Origin: Candidatus Faecousia faecipullorum
GTDB taxonomy: Bacteria; Bacillota; Clostridia; Oscillospirales; Oscillospiraceae
Assembly: GCA_018710805.1 (NCBI GenBank)
Contig: DVJG01000089.1
Span: 1 to 9,881 of the forward strand
Reading direction: 5' to 3'
DNA: 9,881 nt
The notes below the pieces were generated by a model. That model had not been told where the DNA came from. It did not search any database and worked only from the letters and a program-made list of their open reading frames with translations. A program made the position numbers and the translations under genes. Below are positions 1 to 6,746 of the stretch, in pieces. Numbering within the stretch: position 1 is the stretch's first letter; every line of letters starts with the position of its first letter.

Positions 1-219
1 GCCCAGCGGGTGGTGGTCCTCCATAAGGGAAAAGTTGCCGCCGACGGAACGCCCGGAGAGGTGTTCTCTCAGGTTGCGCTTTTGCACAGCCTGGGCCTGG
101 CTGCCCCCGAATCCGTGGAGCTTTCCTGGGAACTGAACAAACAGGGCTTTGAACTGCCGCTGAATGCTTTGGAACCCGAGGACTGCGCCCGGGCCATCTA
201 CGAATCCCTAAAGAAGTAA
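1..219 (+). CDS. ecfA1: ECF transporter ATPase EcfA1, 3' end (partial)
   Basis: The last 72 residues of an ABC ATPase are present; the 5' part lies outside the window, so no Walker or signature motif can be checked. The reading frame starts at base 1 (AQRVVVLHKGKV...) and stops at a TAA at 217-219. The phrase 'VVLHKGKVAADGTPGEVFSQ' is the typical end of an ABC nucleotide-binding domain just after the H-loop, and it matches the equivalent part of the next gene (LLVLNGSHLAMDGTPAEVFA). It is followed by the C-terminal helical extension usual in EcfA proteins. EcfA1 and EcfA2 form the asymmetric ATPase pair that drives energy-coupling-factor vitamin and metal uptake with EcfT. The stop is 14 bases before ecfA2, which supports one operon. 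The A1 rather than A2 identity rests on gene order. Confidence 0.88.
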   Translation, partial: AQRVVVLHKGKVAADGTPGEVFSQVALLHSLGLAAPESVELSWELNKQGFELPLNALEPEDCARAIYESLKK

Positions 220-228
220 GGGAGGAAG
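220..228 (+). promoter_or_regulatory. Ribosome binding site deciding the TTG start of ecfA2
   Basis: GGGAGGAAG lies directly after the ecfA1 stop codon and 5 bases before the TTG at 234-236. No ATG or GTG start is available in frame between the ecfA1 stop and the conserved N-terminus, so this site supports TTG as the start of ecfA2. Confidence 0.75.
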
Positions 229-233
229 ATATA

Positions 234-1094
234 TTGGAACCCATTCTGGAAATTAAGGACCTTAGCTACATCTATAGTGCCGGGACACCCTTCGAGCACA
301 AGGCCTTGGACCATGTATCCTTTTCCGTTGGACGCGGAGAGTTCATCGGCATCATTGGCCACACGGGCTCCGGAAAATCCACCCTCATGCAGCAATTGAA
401 CGGCCTGCTGAAGCCAACCTCCGGCCAGGTTTTCCTGGGCGGCCAGGATATCTGGTCCGACAAGAAGTTTACTCGTCAGGCAAGGTTCCGGGTGGGCCTG
501 GTATTTCAGTACCCCGAGTACCAGATTTTTGAAGAGACCGTCTATCGGGACATTGCCTTCGGCCCCAAAAACATGGGCCTTCCGGAAAAAGAGATCGACC
601 GCCGGGTCCGGGAAGCCGCAGGCTTCGTGGGCCTTACGGAAGAGCAGCTGAACGTCTCTCCTTTTGACCTCTCGGGAGGTCAGAAACGTCGGGTCGCCAT
701 TGCAGGCGTCATTGCCATGGAACCGGAGGTCCTCATTCTGGACGAACCCACCGCCGGACTGGACCCCACAGGCCGGGAGGACATCCTCGGCAACATCGAA
801 GCCTACCGCAAGGCCAAGAACGCCACCATTATGATGGTGTCCCACTCCATGGAGGACGTGGCGAGACTTACGGAGCGTCTGCTTGTGCTGAACGGCTCCC
901 ACCTTGCCATGGACGGAACCCCTGCGGAGGTTTTTGCCCGGGCTCCGGAGCTGCAAGACATGGGCCTCGGCATTCCCCAGGTGACAAAGGTGTTTCTGGA
1001 ACTGCAAAAACTGGGATTGAATGTGCCAAACGTCTATACCATAGACCAGGCAGTGGCAGAACTAAAAGCCATAAGGGAGAGAAAATCATGCTGA
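234..1094 (+). CDS. ecfA2: ECF transporter ATPase EcfA2
   Basis: A complete 286-residue ABC ATPase, of normal length for EcfA. Visible motifs are Walker A GHTGSGKST (42-50), Q-loop Gln92 in FQYPEYQ, signature LSGGQ (146-150), Walker B LILDEP (167-172) with catalytic Glu171, D-loop GLDP, and switch His204 in MVSHS. The FQYPEYQIFE stretch after the Q-loop is characteristic of cobalt/ECF-type ATPases. With EcfA1 it hydrolyses ATP on the cytoplasmic side and moves the coupling helices of EcfT, allowing a membrane S-component to release its vitamin. No S-component is encoded in the window, as expected for group II ECF modules that share S-units encoded elsewhere. The start is a TTG at 234 behind a GGGAGG site. 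The 3' end overlaps ecfT by 7 bases, indicating translational coupling. Confidence 0.95.
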   Translation: MEPILEIKDLSYIYSAGTPFEHKALDHVSFSVGRGEFIGIIGHTGSGKSTLMQQLNGLLKPTSGQVFLGGQDIWSDKKFTRQARFRVGLVFQYPEYQIFEETVYRDIAFGPKNMGLPEKEIDRRVREAAGFVGLTEEQLNVSPFDLSGGQKRRVAIAGVIAMEPEVLILDEPTAGLDPTGREDILGNIEAYRKAKNATIMMVSHSMEDVARLTERLLVLNGSHLAMDGTPAEVFARAPELQDMGLGIPQVTKVFLELQKLGLNVPNVYTIDQAVAELKAIRERKSC

Positions 1095-1894
1095 AAGACA
1101 TTACCCTGGGCCAGTTTTTCCCGGGAAATTCCCCCATCCACCGTCTGGACCCCAGAACCAAGCTCCTTATGGTGGTGGTGTACATCATTGCCCTCTTTAC
1201 GGCCAAGTCCTGGCTTGGATATCTCATCCTCTTTGGCTTTCTGGCCCTGGCGGTGAAGCTGTCTACCATTTCTCCCAAGGTCCTGGTCCGCGGCATGAAG
1301 CCCATCGTCATGATTGTAATTTTCACGGCGGTGCTGAACCTACTGTTTACACCGGACGGAAGCGTTTTGGTCCATTTCTGGGTCATAACCATTACCACCG
1401 GCGGCGTCTCCCGGGCCATCATGATGACCTGCCGGATTCTCATGCTCATTTCCGCGACCTTTCTTATGACCTATACCACTTCTCCCATTCGGCTTACTGA
1501 CGGCCTGGAAAGCCTCATGGGGCCCCTCAATAAGATCAAAGTCCCGGTCCATGAGCTGTCTATGATGATGAGCATTGCCCTGCGATTCATTCCCACCCTT
1601 ATTGAAGAGACCGATAAGATCATGTCTGCCCAGAAAGCCAGAGGCGCGGATTTTGAAAACGGCTCCCTTATGGAACGGGCCAGAGCCCTCATTCCCATTC
1701 TGGTGCCGCTGTTTATCGGCGCTTTCCGCCGGGCTGATGAGCTGGCAACGGCTATGGAGTGCCGCTGCTACCACGGTGGTGAGGGCCGGACAAAGATGAA
1801 CCAGCTCCATTACCACCGCTCCGACTTTCTGGCCTTTGGCTCCGGTGCGGCTCTGGTAGCCGTGGTGCTGGGCATAAATGCGCTGGGCCTGTGA
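1088..1894 (+). CDS. ecfT: ECF transporter transmembrane protein EcfT
   Basis: A 268-residue integral membrane protein, the scaffold that couples the EcfA ATPases to S-components. It begins with the family-typical LDPRTKLL (20-27). Hydrophobic segments lie at about 27-58, 71-87, 97-130, 200-213 and 246-266. The two cytoplasmic coupling-helix motifs are visible. The first is the usual ARG (184-186) in QKARGADF. The second, normally ARG or ARC in an AMEARxY context, reads CRC here (225-227, AMECRCYHGG), keeping the central Arg226 that contacts the ATPases. The ATG at 1088 overlaps the ecfA2 stop and has a purine-rich GGGAGAG upstream. truA follows 8 bases after the stop. Family assignment is secure; the transported substrate cannot be told from this protein. 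Confidence 0.95.
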   Translation: MLKDITLGQFFPGNSPIHRLDPRTKLLMVVVYIIALFTAKSWLGYLILFGFLALAVKLSTISPKVLVRGMKPIVMIVIFTAVLNLLFTPDGSVLVHFWVITITTGGVSRAIMMTCRILMLISATFLMTYTTSPIRLTDGLESLMGPLNKIKVPVHELSMMMSIALRFIPTLIEETDKIMSAQKARGADFENGSLMERARALIPILVPLFIGAFRRADELATAMECRCYHGGEGRTKMNQLHYHRSDFLAFGSGAALVAVVLGINALGL

Positions 1895-1902
1895 GGAAAC
1901 AT

Positions 1903-2682
1903 ATGCGAAACATCGCCCTGAAACTGACATATCTTGGTACTGCTTACCACGGCTGGCAGGTCCAGAAGAACCTGCCCACGGTGGGGGAGACCCTTGAAAA
2001 AGCGGCCGCTATGGTAGTGGGCCATCCGGTCCACATGACGGGATGCGGCCGGACCGATGCCGGGGTCCACGCCCGGTGCTACCTGGCGAATTTCCGCACA
2101 TCTTCCACCATTCCAACGGACCGTCTGCCTTATGCGCTGAATACCCACCTGCCTTGCGATATTGTGGTAACCGGAGCCTTTGAGGTCCACGAGAATTTCA
2201 ACGCCATCGGTTCCTGCGCCAAAAAGGAATACACCTATCAAATCTACAATTCCCGCCTGAAAGACCCCTTTTATGTAAATCGCGCATGGTTCTACCCCCG
2301 GCACCTGGACGAAAAAATCATGCAGGCGGCAGCGGACCAGTTTGTGGGCACCCACGACTTTGCAGCGGTCCGCAGCGTGGGTACCGACGTCAAATCTACG
2401 GTCCGTACAGTTTACTATTATAACGTTTCCCGCATAGGGAACGTGATTCAGCTGAAAGTCTGTGCCAATGGCTTCCTCTACAATATGGCAAGAGCCATGG
2501 CCGGCACGGTGGTATACGCCGCCGAAGGGAAGATACGTCCCGAGGAAATTGGAAAGATTCTGGATTCCGGTAACCGCACTGCTGCCGGGCCCACTGTCCC
2601 AGCGGGAGGACTCTACATGACCCACCTGTGGTACGACGACGGCATAGAAAATTTTGAAGTCGGAAGCGACTGGACAAAATAA
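1903..2682 (+). CDS. truA: tRNA pseudouridine(38-40) synthase TruA
   Basis: A 259-residue enzyme that isomerises uridine to pseudouridine at positions 38-40 in the anticodon arm of many tRNAs. The N-terminus carries LTYLGTAYHGWQVQ (8-21). The catalytic aspartate is Asp52 within GRTDAGVHA (49-57), equivalent to Asp60 of E. coli TruA. Further family motifs are KEYTYQIYN and, in the C-terminal half, the FLYNMARAMAG block that lines the active site. I chose the ATG at 1903 because GAGG sits 6 bases upstream and the protein then starts MRNIALKLTYLG, as in the family. An in-frame GTG at 1891 would overlap the ecfT stop and adds only four residues. It is the last gene of the ecf operon; ecfA1-ecfA2-ecfT-truA is a widespread Firmicutes arrangement, often continuing into rplM-rpsI, which are absent here. 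Confidence 0.96.
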   Translation: MRNIALKLTYLGTAYHGWQVQKNLPTVGETLEKAAAMVVGHPVHMTGCGRTDAGVHARCYLANFRTSSTIPTDRLPYALNTHLPCDIVVTGAFEVHENFNAIGSCAKKEYTYQIYNSRLKDPFYVNRAWFYPRHLDEKIMQAAADQFVGTHDFAAVRSVGTDVKSTVRTVYYYNVSRIGNVIQLKVCANGFLYNMARAMAGTVVYAAEGKIRPEEIGKILDSGNRTAAGPTVPAGGLYMTHLWYDDGIENFEVGSDWTK

Positions 2683-2686
2683 CGCT

Positions 2687-2712
2687 GGGGAGCAGGTCAT
2701 TGACCTGCTCCC
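2687..2712 (+). terminator. 25-bp palindrome after truA: weak terminator or operator
   Basis: The bases at 2688-2699 and 2701-2712 are exact reverse complements around one central base (GGGAGCAGGTCA/TGACCTGCTCCC). As RNA this gives an 11-bp stem with a 3-base loop, 5 bases after the truA stop, which suits an operon end. The downstream sequence is AGAAAAATG with no uridine run, so intrinsic termination would be inefficient. The near-perfect symmetry at the DNA level, upstream of the clpE promoter, leaves a repressor-binding role open. Confidence 0.5.
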
Positions 2713-2731
2713 AGAAAAATGTTTATAAAAA

Positions 2732-2774
2732 GTTTTCCCTTTTTCCGCATGGCTGTGCTACACTGAGGGAAAAC
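2732..2774 (+). promoter_or_regulatory. Candidate clpE promoter framed by a 9-bp inverted repeat
   Basis: An extended -10 element, TGCTACACT, lies at 2756-2764 and would start transcription near 2771. The -35 region is poor: TTCCCT at 2735-2740, 18 bases upstream, is the best candidate. The arms GTTTTCCCT (2732-2740) and AGGGAAAAC (2766-2774) are perfect reverse complements, one over the -35 region and one over the likely start site. That is where an operator would sit. The same TGCTACACT occurs in the much clearer rsmE promoter at 7746-7754. Confidence 0.5.
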
Positions 2775-2802
2775 CATCCTTTGGATAAAGGAGTGACCAT
2801 AT

Positions 2803-5085
2803 ATGCAACCCAAAATGTGCGTAAAGTGCAAGAAAAACATCGCCGTTGTGTTCATTACGAAAATTGAAAACGGCGTTACATTAAACGAAGGCTACTGCCT
2901 GAAATGTGCCCGAAGCCTGGGCATTCCTCAGATTGACCAGGCTGTGAAGCAAATGGGCATCAGCGAGGACGATCTGGATATGCTCAGCGATGAGATGAGC
3001 AGCATGTTCGGCCAGCGGGACGATTCCGAGAACCATGACGACGACGAAATCGACAGCCAGACCGCGACCTTCCCCCTTCTCAATCAGCTGTTTGGGAGCC
3101 GCAGCGACGTTCCGGCGCCCCGTCCTCCGAAGAAAGAGGAAAATCAGGAGGAAAAGCCCAAGAAAAAGACCGCAAAGCATAAATTCCTGGACGCCTACTG
3201 CATGAACCTGACAGGGCGGGCAAGAGAAGGCAAACTGGATAAGGTCATTGGCCGTGATGTGGAAACCGAGCGTGTGATTCAGATTCTGAACCGCCGGCAG
3301 AAAAATAACCCCTGCCTCATTGGCGAGCCCGGCGTGGGCAAAACCGCCATTGCCGAAGGCTTGGCCCAGCGCATTGTGGCGAAGGAAGTGCCCTATAAGC
3401 TCTGGGACAAAGAAGTGTACCTGCTGGACCTGACGGCTCTGGTGGCAGGCACCCAGTTCCGGGGCCAGTTTGAAAGCCGCATGAAGAGCCTCATCGGCGA
3501 AATCAAAGAGTGCGGCAACATCATCCTGGTCATTGACGAAGTTCATAACCTGGTAGGAGCGGGAGACGCCGAAGGTTCCATGAACGCCGCAAACATCCTG
3601 AAGCCTGCCCTTTCCCGGGGCGAAATTCAGGTGATTGGCGCCACCACCTTTGCCGAGTACCGCAAGTATATCGAAAAAGACGCGGCCTTGGAGCGGCGGT
3701 TCCAGCCCGTCTCTGTGGCAGAGCCCACCATTGCAGAAGCCAGCCAGATTATGCAGGGCGTTGCCAAGGCCTACGCCGAATTCCACAATGTGCAGATTTC
3801 CCCTGAGATTGCCCACCAGTGCGTGATTCTCTCCGAGCGCTATATTACGGATCGATTCCTGCCCGATAAAGCCATCGACCTGCTGGATGAAGCCTGCTCC
3901 GACGTGAACCTGCGGTGCAAGGAGCTGTCCGAATTGGAACAGCTGAAAAAAGAGCGGGACGACTATGAGCTGGAACTGCGGATGCTGGGGGAGGACACGG
4001 AAAACCAGAATTATGAGCGTCTGGCCATTCTTCGCAGTAAGCTCATGCAGCTGGCGGCAAAAATCGAGGAACTGGAAAAGATTCCGAAACCTGCCGTGAC
4101 CATGGAAAACCTGGCCCGTATTATAGAGCTGTGGACCAAAATTCCCGCCTCCAAAATCAAGGCTCAGGAATATGAGCAGATCAAGGGCCTGACAGACCGC
4201 CTGAAAAGCCACATTGTGGGCCAGGACCAGGCCGTGGAGGCCGTGTCCCGTGCCATCCGCCGGAACCGGGTGGGTATTTCTCCCAAGAAAAAACCCGTGT
4301 CCTTTATTTTTGTTGGCCCCACCGGCGTGGGCAAAACCGAGCTTGTGAAACAGCTTGCGTCTGACCTATTTGACAGCGTGGATAGCCTTATCCGGCTGGA
4401 TATGTCGGAATATATGGAAAAACACACGGTGTCGAAGCTCATAGGTTCCCCTCCGGGTTATGTGGGCTATGACGAGGCAGGGCAGCTGACGGAGAAGATT
4501 CGCAGACGGCCCTACTCCGTGGTGCTCTTCGATGAAATTGAAAAGGCCCACCCCGATGTGCTGAACGTGCTCCTGCAAGTCCTGGACGACGGACGCATTA
4601 CCGATGCCCAGGGAAGGGTCGTGAACTTTGAGAACACCATTATTGTCATGACCTCCAACGCAGGCTCTGAGGGCCGGGTAGGCGGCCTGGGCTTTGGCCG
4701 TACCGATGGGGATATGGTAAAAGAAAAGGCCATGGGCGCCCTCCGGGAGTTCCTGCGGCCGGAGTTTATCAACCGGGTAGATGAAATCATTGTGTTCAAC
4801 CACCTGACCGAGGAAAACTTCCTGGGCATTGCGGACATTATGCTGAAGGAGCTGAAGGAGAGCCTATCTGCCCGAGGCCTGACCCTTACCTGGGGCGAGG
4901 ACCTGCGGAGCCATCTGGTGAAGAAGGCATACTCCCAGGTCTACGGCGCAAGAAACCTGAGAAGGACCATCCAGCGGGAACTGGAGGACCCCATTTCCGA
5001 AGCCATCATCGACAGCTTCGAGCATCCCATTTCCAACATCCACGCCCGGGTGGAGAACGATTCCGTTCAATTGGATATCACCTAA
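2803..5085 (+). CDS. clpE: ClpE-type AAA+ unfoldase, Clp protease ATP-binding subunit
   Basis: A 760-residue Hsp100 protein with two AAA+ modules that unfolds proteins and feeds them to ClpP. The N-terminus is a C4 zinc finger (Cys6, Cys9, Cys32, Cys35; CVKC and CLKC), typical of ClpE and replacing the Clp_N repeat of ClpC. A charged, apparently disordered linker (about 68-128) follows. D1 has Walker A GEPGVGKT (174-181), Walker B ILVIDE (241-246) and arginine finger ALERRF (295-300). A coiled-coil middle region (about 372-428) separates the domains. D2 has Walker A GPTGVGKT (505-512), Walker B VVLFDE (573-578), sensor 1 MTSNAG, a ClpP-docking LGF loop (629-631) and sensor 2 GARNLRR (715-721). 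The ATG at 2803 lies 9 bases after AAAGGAG. No CtsR or CIRCE site is seen. ClpE is a stress-induced quality-control factor; a ClpC-like naming is the alternative. Confidence 0.92.
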   Translation: MQPKMCVKCKKNIAVVFITKIENGVTLNEGYCLKCARSLGIPQIDQAVKQMGISEDDLDMLSDEMSSMFGQRDDSENHDDDEIDSQTATFPLLNQLFGSRSDVPAPRPPKKEENQEEKPKKKTAKHKFLDAYCMNLTGRAREGKLDKVIGRDVETERVIQILNRRQKNNPCLIGEPGVGKTAIAEGLAQRIVAKEVPYKLWDKEVYLLDLTALVAGTQFRGQFESRMKSLIGEIKECGNIILVIDEVHNLVGAGDAEGSMNAANILKPALSRGEIQVIGATTFAEYRKYIEKDAALERRFQPVSVAEPTIAEASQIMQGVAKAYAEFHNVQISPEIAHQCVILSERYITDRFLPDKAIDLLDEACSDVNLRCKELSELEQLKKERDDYELELRMLGEDTENQNYERLAILRSKLMQLAAKIEELEKIPKPAVTMENLARIIELWTKIPASKIKAQEYEQIKGLTDRLKSHIVGQDQAVEAVSRAIRRNRVGISPKKKPVSFIFVGPTGVGKTELVKQLASDLFDSVDSLIRLDMSEYMEKHTVSKLIGSPPGYVGYDEAGQLTEKIRRRPYSVVLFDEIEKAHPDVLNVLLQVLDDGRITDAQGRVVNFENTIIVMTSNAGSEGRVGGLGFGRTDGDMVKEKAMGALREFLRPEFINRVDEIIVFNHLTEENFLGIADIMLKELKESLSARGLTLTWGEDLRSHLVKKAYSQVYGARNLRRTIQRELEDPISEAIIDSFEHPISNIHARVENDSVQLDIT

Positions 5086-5089
5086 AATC

Positions 5090-5120
5090 AAATCCGGCTG
5101 CGCTTTCCGCAGCCGGATTT
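5090..5120 (+). terminator. Intrinsic terminator of clpE
   Basis: A perfect 13-bp stem (AAATCCGGCTGCG, 5090-5102; CGCAGCCGGATTT, 5108-5120) with loop CTTTC begins 4 bases after the clpE stop. The stem is GC-rich in the middle and ends in ATTT, followed by an AT-rich tail (ACAATTATT). Confidence 0.82.
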
Positions 5121-5131
5121 ACAATTATTCA

Positions 5132-5170
5132 TACAGTAGGGGAGAGATTCATCCCTCCCTTAATACTGTA
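5132..5170. repeat. Imperfect nested hairpin upstream of the sigma operon
   Basis: Outer arms TACAGTA (5132-5138) and TACTGTA (5164-5170) are exact reverse complements. Inside them GGGAGAGAT (5140-5148) pairs with ATCCCTCCC (5151-5159) with one mismatch and a 2-base turn. A 4-base bulge (TTAA) sits on the 3' side. It could be a second transcription barrier after clpE, an operator or a structured leader. No function can be assigned. Confidence 0.5.
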
Positions 5171-5206
5171 ATATCGAGGCTCTGAAAGTACCATACCAAA
5201 AGTCTG

Positions 5207-5227
5207 CTGCAAAGAAAAAATTTGCAG
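5207..5227. repeat. 7-bp perfect hairpin with A-rich loop
   Basis: CTGCAAA (5207-5213) and TTTGCAG (5221-5227) are exact reverse complements around the loop GAAAAAA. It ends 6 bases upstream of the candidate -35 element of the sigma operon, so it may be an upstream regulatory site. The function is unknown. Confidence 0.45.
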
Positions 5228-5233
5228 AAACTT

Positions 5234-5262
5234 TGTAAGAAATCCCTTTCCTCAGCGTCTAA
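5234..5262 (+). promoter_or_regulatory. Candidate ECF-type promoter of the sigma/anti-sigma operon
   Basis: TGTAAG (5234-5239) and CGTCTAA (5256-5262) are separated by 16 bases. This resembles Gram-positive ECF promoters (TGTAAC or TGAAAC, 16-17 bases, CGTC or CGAC) except for the last base of the -35 element. Transcription would start near 5269, immediately before the ribosome binding site. A sigma-A reading (TTGTAA, 19 bases, TCTAAT) uses nearly the same bases and cannot be excluded. Confidence 0.35.
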
Positions 5263-5269
5263 TAGGCAG

Positions 5270-5280
5270 AAGGAGGTGAG
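5270..5280 (+). promoter_or_regulatory. Very strong ribosome binding site deciding a GTG start
   Basis: AAGGAGGTGAG is a nearly full complement of the 16S 3' end and ends 3 bases before the GTG at 5284. It supports the GTG as the start of the sigma factor. Confidence 0.8.
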
Positions 5281-5283
5281 ACC

Positions 5284-5769
5284 GTGACAGAATTTGAAGA
5301 AGTCTATCGTACATACTTCCGGGAGGTTGAGCTGTACCTCCGGGCAATTTGCAAGGATGAACTGCTTGCAGAAGAATTGACAGAGCAGGTGTTTTTCCAG
5401 GCCCTGAAAGCACTGCCCACTTTCCGGGGGGACTGTGATATCCGGACCTGGCTCTGCGCCATGGGGAGAAACCTGTACCTGTCCCACCTGCGCCGCCAAA
5501 AGCCAACGGAAAGCATAGACGAGCTCCAAATCCCGGACCCGCGCAGGTCTATAGAGGAGCAGGTCTCAGATAAACAACAGGCCCTGGCCATTCACAAGGT
5601 GCTCCACGACCTGCCGGAACCCTACAAAGAGGTTTTTTCTCTGCGGGTGTTCGGTCAGCTTTCCTTCGCAGACATCGGCGGCCTCTTCGGAAAGACCGCC
5701 AACTGGGCCTGTGTGACCTACCACCGGGCCAGACAAAAAATCCAGAAAGATTTGGAGGGATTTCAATGA
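5284..5769 (+). CDS. ECF-family RNA polymerase sigma factor
   Basis: A 161-residue two-domain sigma factor that redirects RNA polymerase to a small regulon, probably in response to envelope stress. Sigma region 2 spans about 2-70 (YRTYFREVELYLRAI, AEELTEQVFFQAL, then FRGDCDIRTWLCAMGRN, the -10 recognition and melting part). Region 4 spans about 105-157 (LPEPYKEVFSLRVFGQLSF followed by the helix-turn-helix IGGLFGKTANWACVTYHRAR). There is no region 1 or 3, and the length is normal for ECF factors. The GTG start at 5284 follows a near-perfect AAGGAGGTGAG. The stop overlaps the start of the zf-HC2 anti-sigma gene (ATGA at 5766-5769), so the two products are made together. Autoregulation is plausible from the promoter-like sequence upstream. 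The exact ECF subgroup and target genes cannot be read here. Confidence 0.93.
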   Translation: MTEFEEVYRTYFREVELYLRAICKDELLAEELTEQVFFQALKALPTFRGDCDIRTWLCAMGRNLYLSHLRRQKPTESIDELQIPDPRRSIEEQVSDKQQALAIHKVLHDLPEPYKEVFSLRVFGQLSFADIGGLFGKTANWACVTYHRARQKIQKDLEGFQ

Positions 5770-6746
5770 AAATTTCCTGCGACATTATCCGGGACATCCT
5801 GCCCCTCTACGCCGAGGACATGGTAAGCCCGGCCACCCACGATTTCGTGGACGAGCACCTGAGCGAGTGCGAAAGCTGCACCCAGGAGCTGCAAAAGCTG
5901 AAAGAAAAAACCGCCGTACCTATGGATGCGGATGTGACCACCATTCGGCGCATTGGAAAGCATATCAAAAAGAAGCAGATTCTCCTGGTACTCTGCGTTT
6001 TACTGACCGCGTTTGGTATTTATTGCGCTGGATTTGTTTTTCTACAGTCACCCTACTACCTTACTTACGACCAAGCCGTTGAGAGCGTAGCAATGAGGGA
6101 GGATGGGGGACTGGCCATCGACTACAGCCGAGGAATTATTGGCATTGGAACCATCAATGGCGGGGAAAAAAATAACATTCAATGGACTATGACCAATCGC
6201 TTCGCTTGGGAAAAAGGAAAACGGCTGATGGAAAAAATACAGAAAATGTCAGAAGAGGAAGTGGAACTGGAGATTCAAAGATTCTATAATACGACCAATA
6301 TCACCCAACGAGAGCGGGACATGTTTAATTCTGTGAATGTGTACAACAATATTTCGGGTGAAAATTTGTGGTATTGGAATCCCGACGGAAGCTATCATCT
6401 GATATGGGACGGCGGTGCTGAGGAGCCTCTGCAAGAGGCGTATGTGCATCGCGATGGAGACATTTATCTTTATCTGTGTATGGGATGCCTGGTTTTAGCT
6501 GTTCTGTGCTTTGCAGCTGTACGCAGCCTAAAAAAACCAAAGGTGCGGGATATCTATTTTTGTATTGGTTCTCTGTGTGCCAGTGTTTCAATACATCTCC
6601 TATTGGCAACCGGAGGGGATTTCACGGACATTGTGGGTACCAGAAGTTGCAATTGGCTGAATAATATCGTAATAACCACCATCACCTTTACCCTCACCGC
6701 CATCCTCTGGCGCCGCCTGTACCTTCTGAACCACCCGGCAAAATAA
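5766..6746 (+). CDS. Zinc-finger (zf-HC2) anti-sigma factor with four membrane segments
   Basis: A 326-residue membrane protein translationally coupled to the preceding sigma factor by an ATGA overlap. The N-terminal cytoplasmic part (1-45) has the zinc anti-sigma motif H-x3-C-x2-C (His31, Cys35, Cys38) plus an upstream Cys5, which should clamp the sigma factor at the membrane. A basic stretch KHIKKK (65-70) leads into TM1 (about 71-93). An approximately 138-residue, probably extracytoplasmic region follows (94-231), rich in charged and aromatic residues, with NTTNIT and YNNISGENLWYW. Three further hydrophobic segments lie at about 232-254, 262-283 and 299-321. Many zf-HC2 anti-sigmas have a single TM, so the 4-TM layout is less usual. 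The ectodomain is visibly AT-richer (about 42% GC over 6121-6420) than the zinc-finger end (about 62%). The signal sensed is unknown. Confidence 0.88.
   Translation: MKISCDIIRDILPLYAEDMVSPATHDFVDEHLSECESCTQELQKLKEKTAVPMDADVTTIRRIGKHIKKKQILLVLCVLLTAFGIYCAGFVFLQSPYYLTYDQAVESVAMREDGGLAIDYSRGIIGIGTINGGEKNNIQWTMTNRFAWEKGKRLMEKIQKMSEEEVELEIQRFYNTTNITQRERDMFNSVNVYNNISGENLWYWNPDGSYHLIWDGGAEEPLQEAYVHRDGDIYLYLCMGCLVLAVLCFAAVRSLKKPKVRDIYFCIGSLCASVSIHLLLATGGDFTDIVGTRSCNWLNNIVITTITFTLTAILWRRLYLLNHPAK

Noticed and set aside
198..1007. A 269-codon minus-strand open frame over ecfA2.
   Set aside because: It is antisense to all ABC motifs of ecfA2 and has no recognisable domain or start signal.
1810..2700. 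A 296-codon minus-strand open frame over truA.
   Set aside because: It is antisense to the conserved TruA catalytic region; its protein is low-information and without a family.
2683..2802. CtsR (tandem GGTCAAA) or CIRCE (TTAGCACTC/GAGTGCTAA) operator upstream of clpE.
   Set aside because: Neither pattern is present. The AGGTCA in the palindrome at 2687-2712 is inverted and not a tandem heptad.
2881..4212. A 443-codon open frame on the minus strand inside clpE.
   Set aside because: It lies antisense to a well-conserved AAA+ gene, has no ribosome binding site, and its composition is what a GC-biased codon pattern yields in the opposite frame.
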